A stretch of DNA of 49,300 nt from Beijerinckiaceae bacterium (GTDB lineage: Bacteria > Pseudomonadota > Alphaproteobacteria > Rhizobiales > Beijerinckiaceae), in the NCBI GenBank assembly GCA_947474545.1, contig CANJJI010000015.1, positions 1 through 49,300 of the forward strand, read 5' to 3'. The stretch's first letter is position 1. Each line of letters begins with the position of its first letter. The position numbers and the translations under genes were made by a program. Below are positions 10,267-20,555 of this stretch, piece by piece. Below the pieces are notes generated by a model, which worked only from the letters and a program-made list of their open reading frames with translations, had not been told where the DNA came from and searched no databases.

Positions 10267-11973
10267 ATGAACCGCTCGTTTTCCACGTTCGCTGCCTGTT
10301 CGGGCATTTCGCTCGCCGCTCTGATATCGGCGTCGCCTGTATTGGCAGCGACGCTCGATGCCGCCTCAAAGGTTGAGGCTGTGACTGTCTATCCGGATGC
10401 GGCCCAAGTCACACGGATTGCGGAAATCGACCTTCCTGCAGGGGCGACTTCGGTTGTCTTCAAGGGGCTGCCCATGGCGCTGGACCCGGCTTCGCTGAGA
10501 GTCGAAGGGAGTGGCGGTGCGCCTGTGCAGATCGGATCTGTGGAATCCCGGGTCGCTCCCGTGCAACAACAGCCGCCGGAAAACGCGCTCAGCGAAAAAC
10601 TTCGCAAACTCAATGGCGAGCGCGAGGTGACGCAGGCGCGCCTGGCGGCCTTGCAGGCCAAGAAAACCATGATTGAACGCTTTGCACAGGCAAGTCCGGA
10701 AAAACTCGGCGACAAGGCCGCGCCGATGGATGTTGAGAAATGGGCGGGGGCTTGGGATGCGGTCGGCGAAGGTCTGGCGCGCCTGGCGGAAGAGAACCAG
10801 ACCTTGCGCCAGCGGCTTGCTGATATCGAGCAGGAAATACGCACCGTTCAGGCGTCCAATCGCACGCCCGCACAGCGGACCCAGCCAACGCGCGACGTGA
10901 CGGTCGAAATCGAGGCGCAGGGCGCAACTAGATCCCGTCTCGTTTTAATCTATCGCGTAGCAGGCGCTGGATGGCAGCCCCTTTATGATGCGCGCCTCGA
11001 AAGCAAGGGCAACGAAAAGCCTGTGATGCAGCTCGTCCGCCGGGCGCAGGTCGCGCAGCGCACGGGGGAGGACTGGACGAATATCGAATTGTCGGTTTCG
11101 ACTGTTCGCGCGCAAAGAGGCACACAAGCACCGGATGTTCTGGCGCAGCGCATCAGGATTTTTGAGCCCCGGCCGATGGCCATGCCGCGCTCAGCGACTT
11201 CGAATGAAATGGCCAAACGCGCCGATGCTCCGATGGTTTCGGGTATGGTTGCTGCGCCTGCACCTCAAGTTGTGGACGCATTGAGGGAAGAGCGAGCGCG
11301 CGAAGTTGAGGCGACCATCGAAACTGGGACCTATGAAGCGCAGTTCCGGGTGCCGGGACGGATCGACGTTCCAACAGACGGATCGCAACGTTCCCTGCGC
11401 ATCGGTTCGCAGACCATTGAGCCATCGCTGATCGTGAAGACTTCGCCCTCGCTTGACGCGACTGCTTATCTCGAAGCGAGTTTTACCAACAAGGAGGAAG
11501 CGCCCATCCTCCCGGGTGAAGTGAATATACAGCGGGATGGTATGTATGTGGGCAAGGGTGCCTTCCGGTTGATCGCGCCGGGTGAAGATGCCAAGCTTGG
11601 ATTTGGCGCGGACGAGCGGGTGAAAGTCACGCGTGTTCCGGTCAGCCGCCGTGAGAATACGCCGGGCTGGCTGGGCGCGAACAAGACCGAAAAGCAGGAT
11701 TTTCGCACGACGATCCGCAATCTCCACCCCTTCGCTGTGAAAGTGAATGTGGTCGATCGTGTTCCAATTTCTGAAGACACAAATATCGTGATCGAGGCGC
11801 TCTCAACCAATACGGCGCCCACGGAAAAACAGGTGGAGGAGCGCCGCGGCGTCATGGGCTGGTCGTTTGATCTTTCGCCCAATGCCAGCAAGGAAGTCCG
11901 GTTAGGATGGCAGATCCGCTGGCCAAAGGACAAGCAGGTACTGAGCGAAACGCTGCCTGATGGCGCGCGATAA
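10267..11973 (+). CDS. MuiA-like (mucoidy inhibitor A family, DUF4139/DUF4140) exported protein
   Basis: 568 aa; signal peptide; VTVYPDAAQVTRIAEIDLPAGATSVVFKGLP N-terminal domain; C-terminal RVPISEDTNIVIEAL and EVRLGWQIRWPKDK. Confidence 0.8.
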   Translation: MNRSFSTFAACSGISLAALISASPVLAATLDAASKVEAVTVYPDAAQVTRIAEIDLPAGATSVVFKGLPMALDPASLRVEGSGGAPVQIGSVESRVAPVQQQPPENALSEKLRKLNGEREVTQARLAALQAKKTMIERFAQASPEKLGDKAAPMDVEKWAGAWDAVGEGLARLAEENQTLRQRLADIEQEIRTVQASNRTPAQRTQPTRDVTVEIEAQGATRSRLVLIYRVAGAGWQPLYDARLESKGNEKPVMQLVRRAQVAQRTGEDWTNIELSVSTVRAQRGTQAPDVLAQRIRIFEPRPMAMPRSATSNEMAKRADAPMVSGMVAAPAPQVVDALREERAREVEATIETGTYEAQFRVPGRIDVPTDGSQRSLRIGSQTIEPSLIVKTSPSLDATAYLEASFTNKEEAPILPGEVNIQRDGMYVGKGAFRLIAPGEDAKLGFGADERVKVTRVPVSRRENTPGWLGANKTEKQDFRTTIRNLHPFAVKVNVVDRVPISEDTNIVIEALSTNTAPTEKQVEERRGVMGWSFDLSPNASKEVRLGWQIRWPKDKQVLSETLPDGAR

Positions 11974-12093
11974 GGCGTGCAGGCACTTTGCTGTGATTTT
12001 GGCGGCGCAGACCCTGTTCCGGTCAGGTTTCGGAAAGAACCTGATGGGATAATGGTCTGCGTCTTCGTTATTCAGCTTTAGGGGCCAGCCCGC

Positions 12094-12903
12094 GTGTCAA
12101 TTCCTGAATTCTTTGCGGAAGTTCCTGTCGCGGGGCCGACAGCGCCGGATCGTATCAGACCCTATGGGCTTTTTGGGTTGATCCTGTCCACGGCCGGAAT
12201 ACTTGTTCTTGGCGCGTTGATCATGGCGGTTCTTGCAGTCGTCTGGATTGCGGTAGCGGGGCTTGCTGAGGTCGAAAGCGCCATGGGCTCGCTCTCTGGC
12301 ATTGATATCAACGAATTGCGGGTTGCGCCGTATCGTACGCAGATTGTCATGTACGGCGTTACAGCGGCTTCGTTTATCGGCTTTGGACTGGCGGTGCTTG
12401 CATTTGCCCGGTTGCGGGGCGGGGCAAACTGGCGCATTCCGCTGGCATGGGAAGCGCCCTCCGGCTGGCCGACAGGAAAATGGCTCGTGCTACTTCCGGT
12501 GTTTGCGCTGGTCTATCTCCTGACAGCCGGGTTCGGTATCAAACTCATTTTTCCCGACTTTCGCACCTGGTTTTTCATTCCCCCGGGCGGCTGGGGCATG
12601 GCGTTATCCTTTGTTACGGTCGTGCTTTTGGCGCCCTGGGCAGAGGAATTATTATTTCGCGGCTGGATCTATTCGAGCCTGCGGCAGAGTTTTGGGGTCT
12701 GGGCAGGGCTTATCGTTGTGGCTCTGCTGTTTGCGCTGGCCCATTTGGACAAGACGGGCCTTTATCCCGTGCTGATCTTCATCCCGGGCCTCGTGCTGAC
12801 CTTGATCCGCGAGAAAAACGGCTCGTCCAAAGCCAGCTTTTACGCGCATGCTGCCTATAATTGTCTGGCCTGGCTGATCGTCTTTTTTGTTGGAAACCCC
12901 TGA
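12094..12903 (+). CDS. CPBP-family intramembrane metalloprotease (GTG start)
   Basis: Hydrophobic; EELLFRGWIYSSLRQSFG and later AHLD and YNCLAWL motifs of the CPBP/CAAX protease family. Confidence 0.85.
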   Translation: MSIPEFFAEVPVAGPTAPDRIRPYGLFGLILSTAGILVLGALIMAVLAVVWIAVAGLAEVESAMGSLSGIDINELRVAPYRTQIVMYGVTAASFIGFGLAVLAFARLRGGANWRIPLAWEAPSGWPTGKWLVLLPVFALVYLLTAGFGIKLIFPDFRTWFFIPPGGWGMALSFVTVVLLAPWAEELLFRGWIYSSLRQSFGVWAGLIVVALLFALAHLDKTGLYPVLIFIPGLVLTLIREKNGSSKASFYAHAAYNCLAWLIVFFVGNP

Positions 12904-12944
12904 AGAGGGCAGCGGCGGCAGCCCGGATGGGCTAGACTGCTGCC

Positions 12945-13739
12945 ATGCAGCAATATCATGACCTCATGCGACTCGTGCTCGATACCGGTACGAAGAAAAT
13001 GGACCGCACGGGAACCGGCACTTTGTCGGTCTTCGGCCATCAGATGCGCTTTGACCTGTCAAAGGGATTTCCCCTGGTGACGACAAAAAAGCTGCATCTG
13101 AAGTCGATCATCCACGAATTATTGTGGTTCATCGCTGGCGATACGAATATCGCCTATCTCAGAGACAATGGCGTTTCGATCTGGGATGAATGGGCCGACG
13201 CCAATGGCGATCTCGGTCCAGTTTATGGCAAACAATGGCGTTCGTGGCAGGGCGCGGATGGACGGACGCATGATCAGCTCAAAAGCCTGATTGCAGAAAT
13301 CCGGCGAAATCCGGATTCGCGGCGGCTGGTGCTTTCGGCCTGGAATGTGGGCGATCTCGACAAGATGGCGCTGGCGCCGTGCCACTGTCTTTTCCAATTT
13401 TATGTCGCCAATGGCCGGCTGTCGTGCCAGCTCTATCAACGCTCGGCTGATATTTTCCTCGGCGTGCCATTCAACATTGCAAGTTACGCCCTGATGACAG
13501 CGATGATCGCGCAGGGATGCGGGCTGCAGCCCGGCGATTTCGTGCACACGTTCGGTGATGCGCATCTCTATCTCAACCATCTGGAACAGGCGAAACTGCA
13601 ATTGTCGCGTGAGCTGCGCCCGCTGCCGAAACTCGCGCTGAATGCTGATGTGACATCGCTGTTCGATTTTACCTTCGAAGATATTTCAATCGTGGATTAC
13701 GACCCGCACCCGCACATCAAGGCTCCGGTGGCGGTGTGA
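12945..13739 (+). CDS. thyA: thymidylate synthase
   Basis: [44 protein letters not shown] catalytic Cys, [19 protein letters not shown]. Confidence 0.98.
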   Translation: MQQYHDLMRLVLDTGTKKMDRTGTGTLSVFGHQMRFDLSKGFPLVTTKKLHLKSIIHELLWFIAGDTNIAYLRDNGVSIWDEWADANGDLGPVYGKQWRSWQGADGRTHDQLKSLIAEIRRNPDSRRLVLSAWNVGDLDKMALAPCHCLFQFYVANGRLSCQLYQRSADIFLGVPFNIASYALMTAMIAQGCGLQPGDFVHTFGDAHLYLNHLEQAKLQLSRELRPLPKLALNADVTSLFDFTFEDISIVDYDPHPHIKAPVAV

Positions 13740-14275
13740 GTGGAAGTCTCCCCATCGTCCTCGTCGCAGCTGTGGCGAAAAACAACGTCATCGGCGGTGG
13801 CAACAAATTATTGTGGCGTCTTTCGTCTGACCTGAGGCGCTTTAAGGCGCTGACCTGGGGCAAGCCGCTGGTGATGGGGCGAAAGACTTTCGAATCTATC
13901 GGCAAACCTTTGCCCGGGCGTGAGACATTCGTCGTCACGCGGGATCACACCTTCAAACCTGTGGGCGTCCATTGCGCGCATACGCTGGCGGCGGCGCTCG
14001 ATATGGCGGAGGTTTGTGCGCGCGATCTGGGCGCGAACGAAATCATTGTCGCAGGCGGAGGCGATATCTACGCACAGACTATTGACCACGCGGATCGTCT
14101 TGAAATCACGCATGTCGACCTTCAACCACAAGGCGATTCGTTTTTTCCCCGTATTGATCCGGATAAGTGGTCCGTAGTTTCACGGGAACCGCATCCGTTT
14201 GGCCCCGGAGATGAAGCCGGGTTTGAGTTTTGTGTTTACGAACCGCGGCGAAAATGTTCCGCTGGCGTTGAATAG
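13736..14275 (+). CDS. folA: dihydrofolate reductase (GTG start, GTGA overlap with thyA)
   Basis: [56 protein letters not shown]. Confidence 0.95.
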   Translation: MSGSLPIVLVAAVAKNNVIGGGNKLLWRLSSDLRRFKALTWGKPLVMGRKTFESIGKPLPGRETFVVTRDHTFKPVGVHCAHTLAAALDMAEVCARDLGANEIIVAGGGDIYAQTIDHADRLEITHVDLQPQGDSFFPRIDPDKWSVVSREPHPFGPGDEAGFEFCVYEPRRKCSAGVE

Positions 14276-14411
14276 TGTGGCAAAAGTGCTTATCTGCGGG
14301 AACGCCTGAAATACAATCGATACACAGGCGGCAGCTCTAGAGCTGCGCCAGAGGTCTAGCCGGTCAGCGGGAGGGAGTTTCGCTGTAATCGGTACAAAAA
14401 ATGAGGATTTC

Positions 14412-15545
14412 ATGCCCTGGAGTAACCAGAGTGGTGGCGGTGGGCCGTGGAAGCCCAGCGGGAATAATCAGGGCCCATGGGGGCAGGGACCGGGTGGAGG
14501 CGGGGGTCGCAACTCACCTCCCGATCTGGAAGAGATGCTGCGGCGGAGCCAGGACAAGCTCAAGCAAGTGCTGCCGGGCGGCGCCAATAATGCGATTGTG
14601 ATCGGTTTGATCGCTGCGGTAGCCGTTGCGTTGTGGCTACTCAGTGGTTTTTATACGGTTCAGCCGAACGAAACCGGGCTGAACATGGTGTTCGGTCGTT
14701 ACACGGCCAAGACCAGTTCGGGCTTGAATTACAATTGGCCCTATCCGATTGGCCGTGTAGTCAAGCTTCAGGTCACGAATCAGAAACCACTGGATATCGG
14801 CTTTCGCACGCGGGACAGCCGCCGTGGCAGCACGGCGCAAGTTGAGGTGCCCGAAGAGAGCTTGATGCTGACGGGCGATGAAAACATCGCCGACGTCAAA
14901 TTCCGGGTGATTTATCAGATCGATCCGGCGAAGCCGGAAGATTATGCATTCAGTGTGCGCGGACCCGATGAGACGGTGAAGGCCGTTGCGGAAAGCGTGA
15001 TGCGCGAAATCGTTGGACGCACGCAAATCCAGCGCATTCTCACCGGGGGCCGGAAAGAAATCGAACCGGCCGCGTTGTCTGCAACGCAGAAAGTGCTCGA
15101 CGAATACAAGGCGGGCGTGAAAATCCTGCAGGTGCAATTGCTGTCGGTAGATCCGCCGGAGCAGGTTATTGCGGCGTTCCGCGAAGTGACTGCTGCACAA
15201 CAGCAGGCAGATCAGGCGCGCAATCAGGCTGAGGCCTATGCGAACAAGGTCGTGCCTGAGGCGCGCGGGCAGGCCGCTCGTATTCTACAGGAAGCTGAAG
15301 GCTACAAACAGCAGACGGTGGAAGAAGCAAAGGGTTCTGCAGCCCGCTTCACGCAGATTTACGAACAATATGCCAAGGCGCCCGGCGTGACGCGCGAGCG
15401 TATGTATCTTGAAACCATGGAGCGGGTATTCGGTGGCATGAACAAGGTGATCGTTGATCAAAACCAGGGCAATGGAGTTGTGCCCTATCTACCGCTGGGT
15501 GAGCTCGCGGCTCCGGGCTCAGCAGGTTCGGGGGTACGCCGATGA
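14412..15545 (+). CDS. hflK: FtsH protease activity modulator HflK
   Basis: Gly-rich N-terminus, single TM helix, band-7/SPFH domain, directly followed by hflC. Confidence 0.95.
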   Translation: MPWSNQSGGGGPWKPSGNNQGPWGQGPGGGGGRNSPPDLEEMLRRSQDKLKQVLPGGANNAIVIGLIAAVAVALWLLSGFYTVQPNETGLNMVFGRYTAKTSSGLNYNWPYPIGRVVKLQVTNQKPLDIGFRTRDSRRGSTAQVEVPEESLMLTGDENIADVKFRVIYQIDPAKPEDYAFSVRGPDETVKAVAESVMREIVGRTQIQRILTGGRKEIEPAALSATQKVLDEYKAGVKILQVQLLSVDPPEQVIAAFREVTAAQQQADQARNQAEAYANKVVPEARGQAARILQEAEGYKQQTVEEAKGSAARFTQIYEQYAKAPGVTRERMYLETMERVFGGMNKVIVDQNQGNGVVPYLPLGELAAPGSAGSGVRR

Positions 15546-16456
15546 AAAATCCATTTTTGGGATTTGGCGCATTAATCGCCCTGATCATCCTGCTCGTGTT
15601 GGGGTCTGCCTCGGTTTACACTGTGGCGCAGACAGAACAGGCTATAGTTCTGCGGCTGGGCGAGCCGGTTGGCGATGCAATCCAGAAACCGGGTCTGCAC
15701 TTCAAAGTCCCGTTCATCGAGAATGTCGTCTATTTCGACAGGCGTATCCTCGATGTCGAGACGCCCAAGCAGGAAGTGCTGGCTGCAGATAACAACCGGA
15801 TCGAGGTCGATTCCTTCCTGCGTTATCGCATCAGCAACGCGCTTGAGTTCTATAAGGCCGTGCGGACGGAAGAAATAGCAGCCAATCAGCTTGGGTCCGT
15901 GATGAACTCGGTCGTGCGCCGCGTCCTTGGCGAAGCGACGATGATTCAGATCGTGCGTGATAATCGCGCGGCCATGGTTCAGGAGATCAGGAAATTGGTC
16001 AATGCAGAAGGTATTCGCCTTGGCGTGGAGGTCATTGATGTCCGCATTCGCCGCGCCGATCTTCCGCGTCAGATTTCTGAAGCTGTCTATGGCCGTATGA
16101 AGACCGAGCGTGAACGCGAGGCGGCTGATTTCCGCGCGCAGGGCGAGCAAAAAAAGCAGGAAATCCAGTCCAAGGCAGACCGCGATGTGACCGTGTTGCG
16201 TGCAGAGGCCATGCGCAAGGCGGAAGAATTGCGCGGCGAAGGCGATGGCGAGCGCAACAAGGTCTATGCCGAAGCGTTCAACAAGGATGCAGAATTCTTT
16301 TCGTTTTATCGCTCCATGCAGGCCTATGAGAAAGGGCTGACGGGCGGCGATACGCGGATGATCCTCAGTCCCAATTCGGATTTCTTCCGCTATTTCGGTG
16401 ATCCTGCCGGCCGGGAGGCAGGTGGCAAGGCAAAGCCCGCGCCAAAAGCGCAATGA
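15542..16456 (+). CDS. hflC: protease modulator HflC (ATGA overlap with hflK)
   Basis: SVYTVAQTEQAIVLRLGEPV, RVLGEATMIQIVRDNRAAMVQEI; SPFH domain. Confidence 0.95.
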   Translation: MKNPFLGFGALIALIILLVLGSASVYTVAQTEQAIVLRLGEPVGDAIQKPGLHFKVPFIENVVYFDRRILDVETPKQEVLAADNNRIEVDSFLRYRISNALEFYKAVRTEEIAANQLGSVMNSVVRRVLGEATMIQIVRDNRAAMVQEIRKLVNAEGIRLGVEVIDVRIRRADLPRQISEAVYGRMKTEREREAADFRAQGEQKKQEIQSKADRDVTVLRAEAMRKAEELRGEGDGERNKVYAEAFNKDAEFFSFYRSMQAYEKGLTGGDTRMILSPNSDFFRYFGDPAGREAGGKAKPAPKAQ

Positions 16457-16461
16457 TACGG

Positions 16462-16490
16462 ACACGGCAGCGTGATTGGCTCTGCCGTGT
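16462..16490 (+). terminator. terminator-like hairpin after hflC
   Basis: Perfect 9-bp stem ACACGGCAG / CTGCCGTGT followed by TTCCGCTTTAATTTT. Confidence 0.5.
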
Positions 16491-16563
16491 TTCCGCTTTA
16501 ATTTTCGCGTGAATAAGGTCGAAGCTCAGGCGCAGCGCGCCAAAAGGATCAGGAGATCGCAGC

Positions 16564-18090
16564 ATGGCCCAGGCGTTTCAAAATCGTGTTCGCACTGTCG
16601 AAGCGGGGCGGCGTCCGTCCCGGTTTGGCTGGTTTGCAGGGGCAACCGCCATTGCTGCCATTGCTGTCGCGCCTCTGCCTGCGTTGGCGCGCAGCGCACC
16701 TGAATCCTTTGCCGATCTGGCTGAGAAAGTCTCCGATGCAGTCGTCAACATAAAGGCATCGCAAACCATTACGGCTGCGCGTCCGGGTGGCGCGGCGCCA
16801 AATCTGCCCCGTGGTACGCCGTTTGACGATCTCTTTGAAGAATTCTTCCGGCGGCGCGGTGGCGAAGGACAGGAAGGCCAGGCTCCGCAACAGCCGCCAC
16901 AACGCCGCCAGAGCAATTCGCTTGGTTCAGGATTTGTGATTGATGCCGCCGGTGTCGTCATCACCAACAACCACGTCATTGCAGATGCGACCGAAGTGAC
17001 CGTTGTCTTCACCAATGGCGAAGAACTCAAGGCCGAGATCGTTGGCCGCGACACGAAAGTCGATATCGCCGTTCTTCGCGTGAAACCGAAAGCGCCGCTG
17101 CCTTCGGTGAAATTCGGGGATAGCACGAAAATTCGCGTGGGCGATTGGGTCATGGCAGTGGGCAATCCGTTCGGCCTTGGCGGAACGGTTACTGCCGGGA
17201 TTATCTCGGCCCGGAACCGCAATATCAACAGCGGCCCCTATGATGATTACATCCAGACCGATGCATCGATCAACAAGGGCAATTCCGGCGGTCCGCTATT
17301 CAACATGGATGGCGAAGTCATCGCCGTGAATACGGCGATCCTCTCGCCCACGGGCGGATCGGTCGGTATTGGTTTTGCCTCGCCTGCAGCTACTGTGACC
17401 GCGGTTATCGACCAGCTTCTGCAATATGGTGAAACACGGCGCGGCTGGCTTGGCGTACGCATTCAGCCCGTGGATGAATCGATCGCCGAGAGCCTGGGAT
17501 TGGGCAAACCGCGCGGCGCGCTGATTGCTGGAGTGGATGAAAAAGGTCCGTCCAAAGCTGCTGGAATTATCACGGGTGATGTTGTCATCAAATTCGATGG
17601 CAAGGACGTCAGAAGTTCCAACGATCTGCCGCGCATTGTTGCCACGACGCCAGTTGGCAAGGAAGTCGATGTTGTCGTGGTCCGCAAGGGCAAGGAACAG
17701 ACCGTCAAGGTGAAACTGGGACGCCTCGAAGATGGCGAGAAGCCACAGCCAGCTTCGGCAAAGCCCGACGATTCTGCCAAGAACGATGTCGTTCGCAAGG
17801 CGCTGGGTATGGAATTCTCGTCTCTGAGCGAAGAGACCCGCAAGAAATTTGCGATCGACGCCAATGTAAAGGGCGTGGTTGTGACCAGTGTGGCGTCTGG
17901 ATCGCCTGCGGCCGAGAAGGCTCTCAAGAATGGCGATGTGATCGTCGAGATCAATCAGGAGCAGATGAACCAGCCTGAAGACGTCGTCCGCAAAATGCGG
18001 ACAGTCAAGGAAAGTGGCCGAAAATCGGCGCTTTTCCTGATCTCGAACGGCAAGGGCGAAGTCCGCTTTGTGGCGCTGCCGGTGGAATAG
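16564..18090 (+). CDS. degP: Do-family serine endopeptidase (DegP/HtrA/MucD-like)
   Basis: Trypsin-like domain with GNSGGPLFNMDGEVIAVNTAI, VITNNHVI and two PDZ regions. Confidence 0.95.
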   Translation: MAQAFQNRVRTVEAGRRPSRFGWFAGATAIAAIAVAPLPALARSAPESFADLAEKVSDAVVNIKASQTITAARPGGAAPNLPRGTPFDDLFEEFFRRRGGEGQEGQAPQQPPQRRQSNSLGSGFVIDAAGVVITNNHVIADATEVTVVFTNGEELKAEIVGRDTKVDIAVLRVKPKAPLPSVKFGDSTKIRVGDWVMAVGNPFGLGGTVTAGIISARNRNINSGPYDDYIQTDASINKGNSGGPLFNMDGEVIAVNTAILSPTGGSVGIGFASPAATVTAVIDQLLQYGETRRGWLGVRIQPVDESIAESLGLGKPRGALIAGVDEKGPSKAAGIITGDVVIKFDGKDVRSSNDLPRIVATTPVGKEVDVVVVRKGKEQTVKVKLGRLEDGEKPQPASAKPDDSAKNDVVRKALGMEFSSLSEETRKKFAIDANVKGVVVTSVASGSPAAEKALKNGDVIVEINQEQMNQPEDVVRKMRTVKESGRKSALFLISNGKGEVRFVALPVE

Positions 18091-18115
18091 GGGCGCCGTT
18101 TCAAAGATCGACAAG

Positions 18116-18146
18116 AAGGCCTGCGGCTATGTTGCGGGCCTTTTTT
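18116..18146 (+). terminator. intrinsic terminator of the degP gene
   Basis: AAGGCCTGC-ggctatgtt-GCGGGCCTT (one G-U pair) followed by TTTTTT; the T-tract overlaps the serB stop on the other strand. Confidence 0.85.
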
Positions 18147-19068
18147 ATGTTTCGACGAATTCCGCGCGCTCAAATCCCTGCGCGAATAGCAGCGCGGTGA
18201 GATCGCCATGATCGACTCGCGCATGGGCTGCGGCTGCAACTGCGGGCTTGGCGTGAAACGCGACCCCTAGACCAGCTTCATCCAACATGGCCAGATCGTT
18301 AGCACCATCGCCAACCGCCATCGTCTCGTCCTGGGCGAGATTGTGTGTCGAACGTAATTCGACGAGTGTTGCGAGCTTGGCTTCACGCCCGAGAATGGGT
18401 TCGACGACCGCTCCGGCAAAGCAACCGTTTTCGATGATCAACCGGTTGGCGCGATTTTCCTGAAAGCCGATCATTTCGGCGATGCGGTTTGTGAACAATG
18501 TAAAACCGCCAGACACGAGTGCGGTGTAAGCGTCATTGGCGCGCATGGTTTTTACAAGAGCCGTTCCGCCTGGTGTCAGGGTGATGCGTTCCGCGATGAC
18601 CTTGCTGACGACGGTTTCTTGCAGACCTTTCAGCAGTGCAACACGCTCTCGCAACGCCGGTTCAAATGCGATCTCTCCGCGCATGGCTCGCTCGGTGATT
18701 TCGGCGACATGGGCTTTCTTGCCAACGAAGGCAGCGAGTTCATCGATACATTCCTGGCCGATCATGGTGGAATCCATGTCTGCGAGAAACAATTTCTTGC
18801 GGCGGTTTGCAGAGGGTTGCACAAAGACATCGATGCGCTCGCCAGCGAGCACTTCGCGCAACTTATCCGCATGGGTGCGCATGGCGGTCCACAGACCATG
18901 GCGATCAGCGAAGACGCCGTCCTCGAAAGCTATGTCGATGGCTCTGCCGGGGTCGAGCCATCGCTTGATCTGGCCAGAAGGAAGCGCACTTGCTGCGCGG
19001 GCGGCGAGCGCCTCGTCCATGGCTTTTGTGCCGGGTGCGGCTACGAGAGTTGCGATATAGTCTGACAC
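18145..19068 (-). CDS. serB: phosphoserine phosphatase (GTG start)
   Basis: [25 protein letters not shown] motif [26 protein letters not shown] motif IV. Confidence 0.96.
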   Translation of the reverse strand: MSDYIATLVAAPGTKAMDEALAARAASALPSGQIKRWLDPGRAIDIAFEDGVFADRHGLWTAMRTHADKLREVLAGERIDVFVQPSANRRKKLFLADMDSTMIGQECIDELAAFVGKKAHVAEITERAMRGEIAFEPALRERVALLKGLQETVVSKVIAERITLTPGGTALVKTMRANDAYTALVSGGFTLFTNRIAEMIGFQENRANRLIIENGCFAGAVVEPILGREAKLATLVELRSTHNLAQDETMAVGDGANDLAMLDEAGLGVAFHAKPAVAAAAHARVDHGDLTALLFAQGFERAEFVET

Positions 19069-20019
19069 GTGTCATCCGCCTTGCAGAACCGCCAGGGGGC
19101 GGTGGAGAATCCCTTGTTCGAAGCCATTCTCATTGCAGGCCCGACGGCGAGCGGCAAGTCCGCTCTTGCGATTGCTCTCGCGCAAAAGCTTGATGGCGTG
19201 GTGATCAATGCTGATTCCATGCAGGTCTACCGGGATTTGCGGATCATTACGGCGCGGCCAACCCCGGAAGAAGAGGTTCTGGTCCCGCATGCGATGTTCG
19301 GGCATGTTGATGCCGCCATCAATTATTCGGCGGGACAGTGGATGGCCGATGTACAGCGGGCGCTTGCCGATGCGAAGGCAAGGGGCCGAATGCCCGTGGT
19401 CGCAGGCGGTACCGGCCTCTATTTTAAGGCTCTTCTGCACGGACTGTCCGCCATGCCGGAGGTGCCCGATATTGTTCGAGCGCAGGTGCGGGCGGATGCC
19501 GAAGGGCAGGAAACACCTGAACTGCATCAACGATTGGCGGGGTGTGATCCGCTGACGGCTGCGCGTCTGAAACCGAATGATCGCCAGCGCATTCTGCGCG
19601 CGCTGGAAGTTTTTTCTGCTAGCGGCCTGTCGATTACAGTCTTTCAAGAACAAAAGGGCATACCGCTGCTAACATCGAGCCAATGCCGTTGCCTATTTCT
19701 TGCGCCTGAAAGAACCGAACTCTACAAGCGTATCGACCGGCGTTTCGATGTCATGATGGAACAGGGCGCACTGGAAGAAGTGAAGGCGCTGGGCGCACGT
19801 GGGCTCGATCCGGCGTTGCCCGCCATGCGCGCCCATGGCGTGCCGGGTCTGCTGGCCTATCTCAAGGGCGACGTGCCGCTTGAACACGCTGTTGCCAAAG
19901 GGAAGATCGACACAAGACATTATTCGAAGCGGCAGTTTACCTGGTTTCGTCACCAGCTGACAGAGTTCGATTGGGTGACGCCTGAAGCGGGGCTGGCGGC
20001 TGCGTTGAAAGACAATTGA
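19069..20019 (+). CDS. miaA: tRNA dimethylallyltransferase (GTG start as tracked; in-frame GTG/TTG alternatives lie shortly downstream)
   Basis: [63 protein letters not shown]. Confidence 0.95.
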   Translation: MSSALQNRQGAVENPLFEAILIAGPTASGKSALAIALAQKLDGVVINADSMQVYRDLRIITARPTPEEEVLVPHAMFGHVDAAINYSAGQWMADVQRALADAKARGRMPVVAGGTGLYFKALLHGLSAMPEVPDIVRAQVRADAEGQETPELHQRLAGCDPLTAARLKPNDRQRILRALEVFSASGLSITVFQEQKGIPLLTSSQCRCLFLAPERTELYKRIDRRFDVMMEQGALEEVKALGARGLDPALPAMRAHGVPGLLAYLKGDVPLEHAVAKGKIDTRHYSKRQFTWFRHQLTEFDWVTPEAGLAAALKDN

Positions 20020-20076
20020 CGGCAGCGCATCGCAAGGCTCTACTGGTGGCAGAAGTTCAATTCGAGGAGGCAATCC

Positions 20077-20532
20077 ATGTCGATACTTACGCGTTCAAGG
20101 GCGGGCGTCTTTAAATGCGACAGTCCAATTCCTCAACTTGGCCGGCGTGAAGCGATGGCGTTGATTGCCGGTGCGCTGGCATTCGCGCCGGCCGCTCTGG
20201 CAGCATCTGCGCGAACGAAAATTGCTGATCTCGCGAATGAGGACGGAATTGCTTCCCAGCTTGCGCACGGCTTGAGCGGAGAGATCGTTTCGCTGCGGGG
20301 CTATTTTGCGCCGGGCATGCGGGCGGGCGTTCTGTTCGATCTGTTTGAAAAGCCCGCTGTACCCTGCGGCATGTGCGGCGCGTTTCATGATTCAGGCGCC
20401 AGTATAGCCATCGTCGGCGAGGCTTACCCTGATGGTCTCAATATGCTTCGGGCCATTGATGTCAGTGGCAAGGTTGCCGTTGATGACAAGGGCAAGGCGC
20501 AATTGATTGCGCAGTCGATTGCTGCGGTCTGA
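20077..20532 (+). CDS. hypothetical exported protein (Tat-like GRREAMALIAG signal, CGMCG motif)
   Basis: 151-aa ORF between two well-supported genes; signal-peptide-like N-terminus. Confidence 0.6.
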   Translation: MSILTRSRAGVFKCDSPIPQLGRREAMALIAGALAFAPAALAASARTKIADLANEDGIASQLAHGLSGEIVSLRGYFAPGMRAGVLFDLFEKPAVPCGMCGAFHDSGASIAIVGEAYPDGLNMLRAIDVSGKVAVDDKGKAQLIAQSIAAV

Positions 20533-20555
20533 TCTCTCGACAATGGGTAGATGAC

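Noticed and set aside
15572-16465. 297-aa minus-strand ORF opposite hflC
   Set aside because: Antisense to a clear HflC; no family motif.
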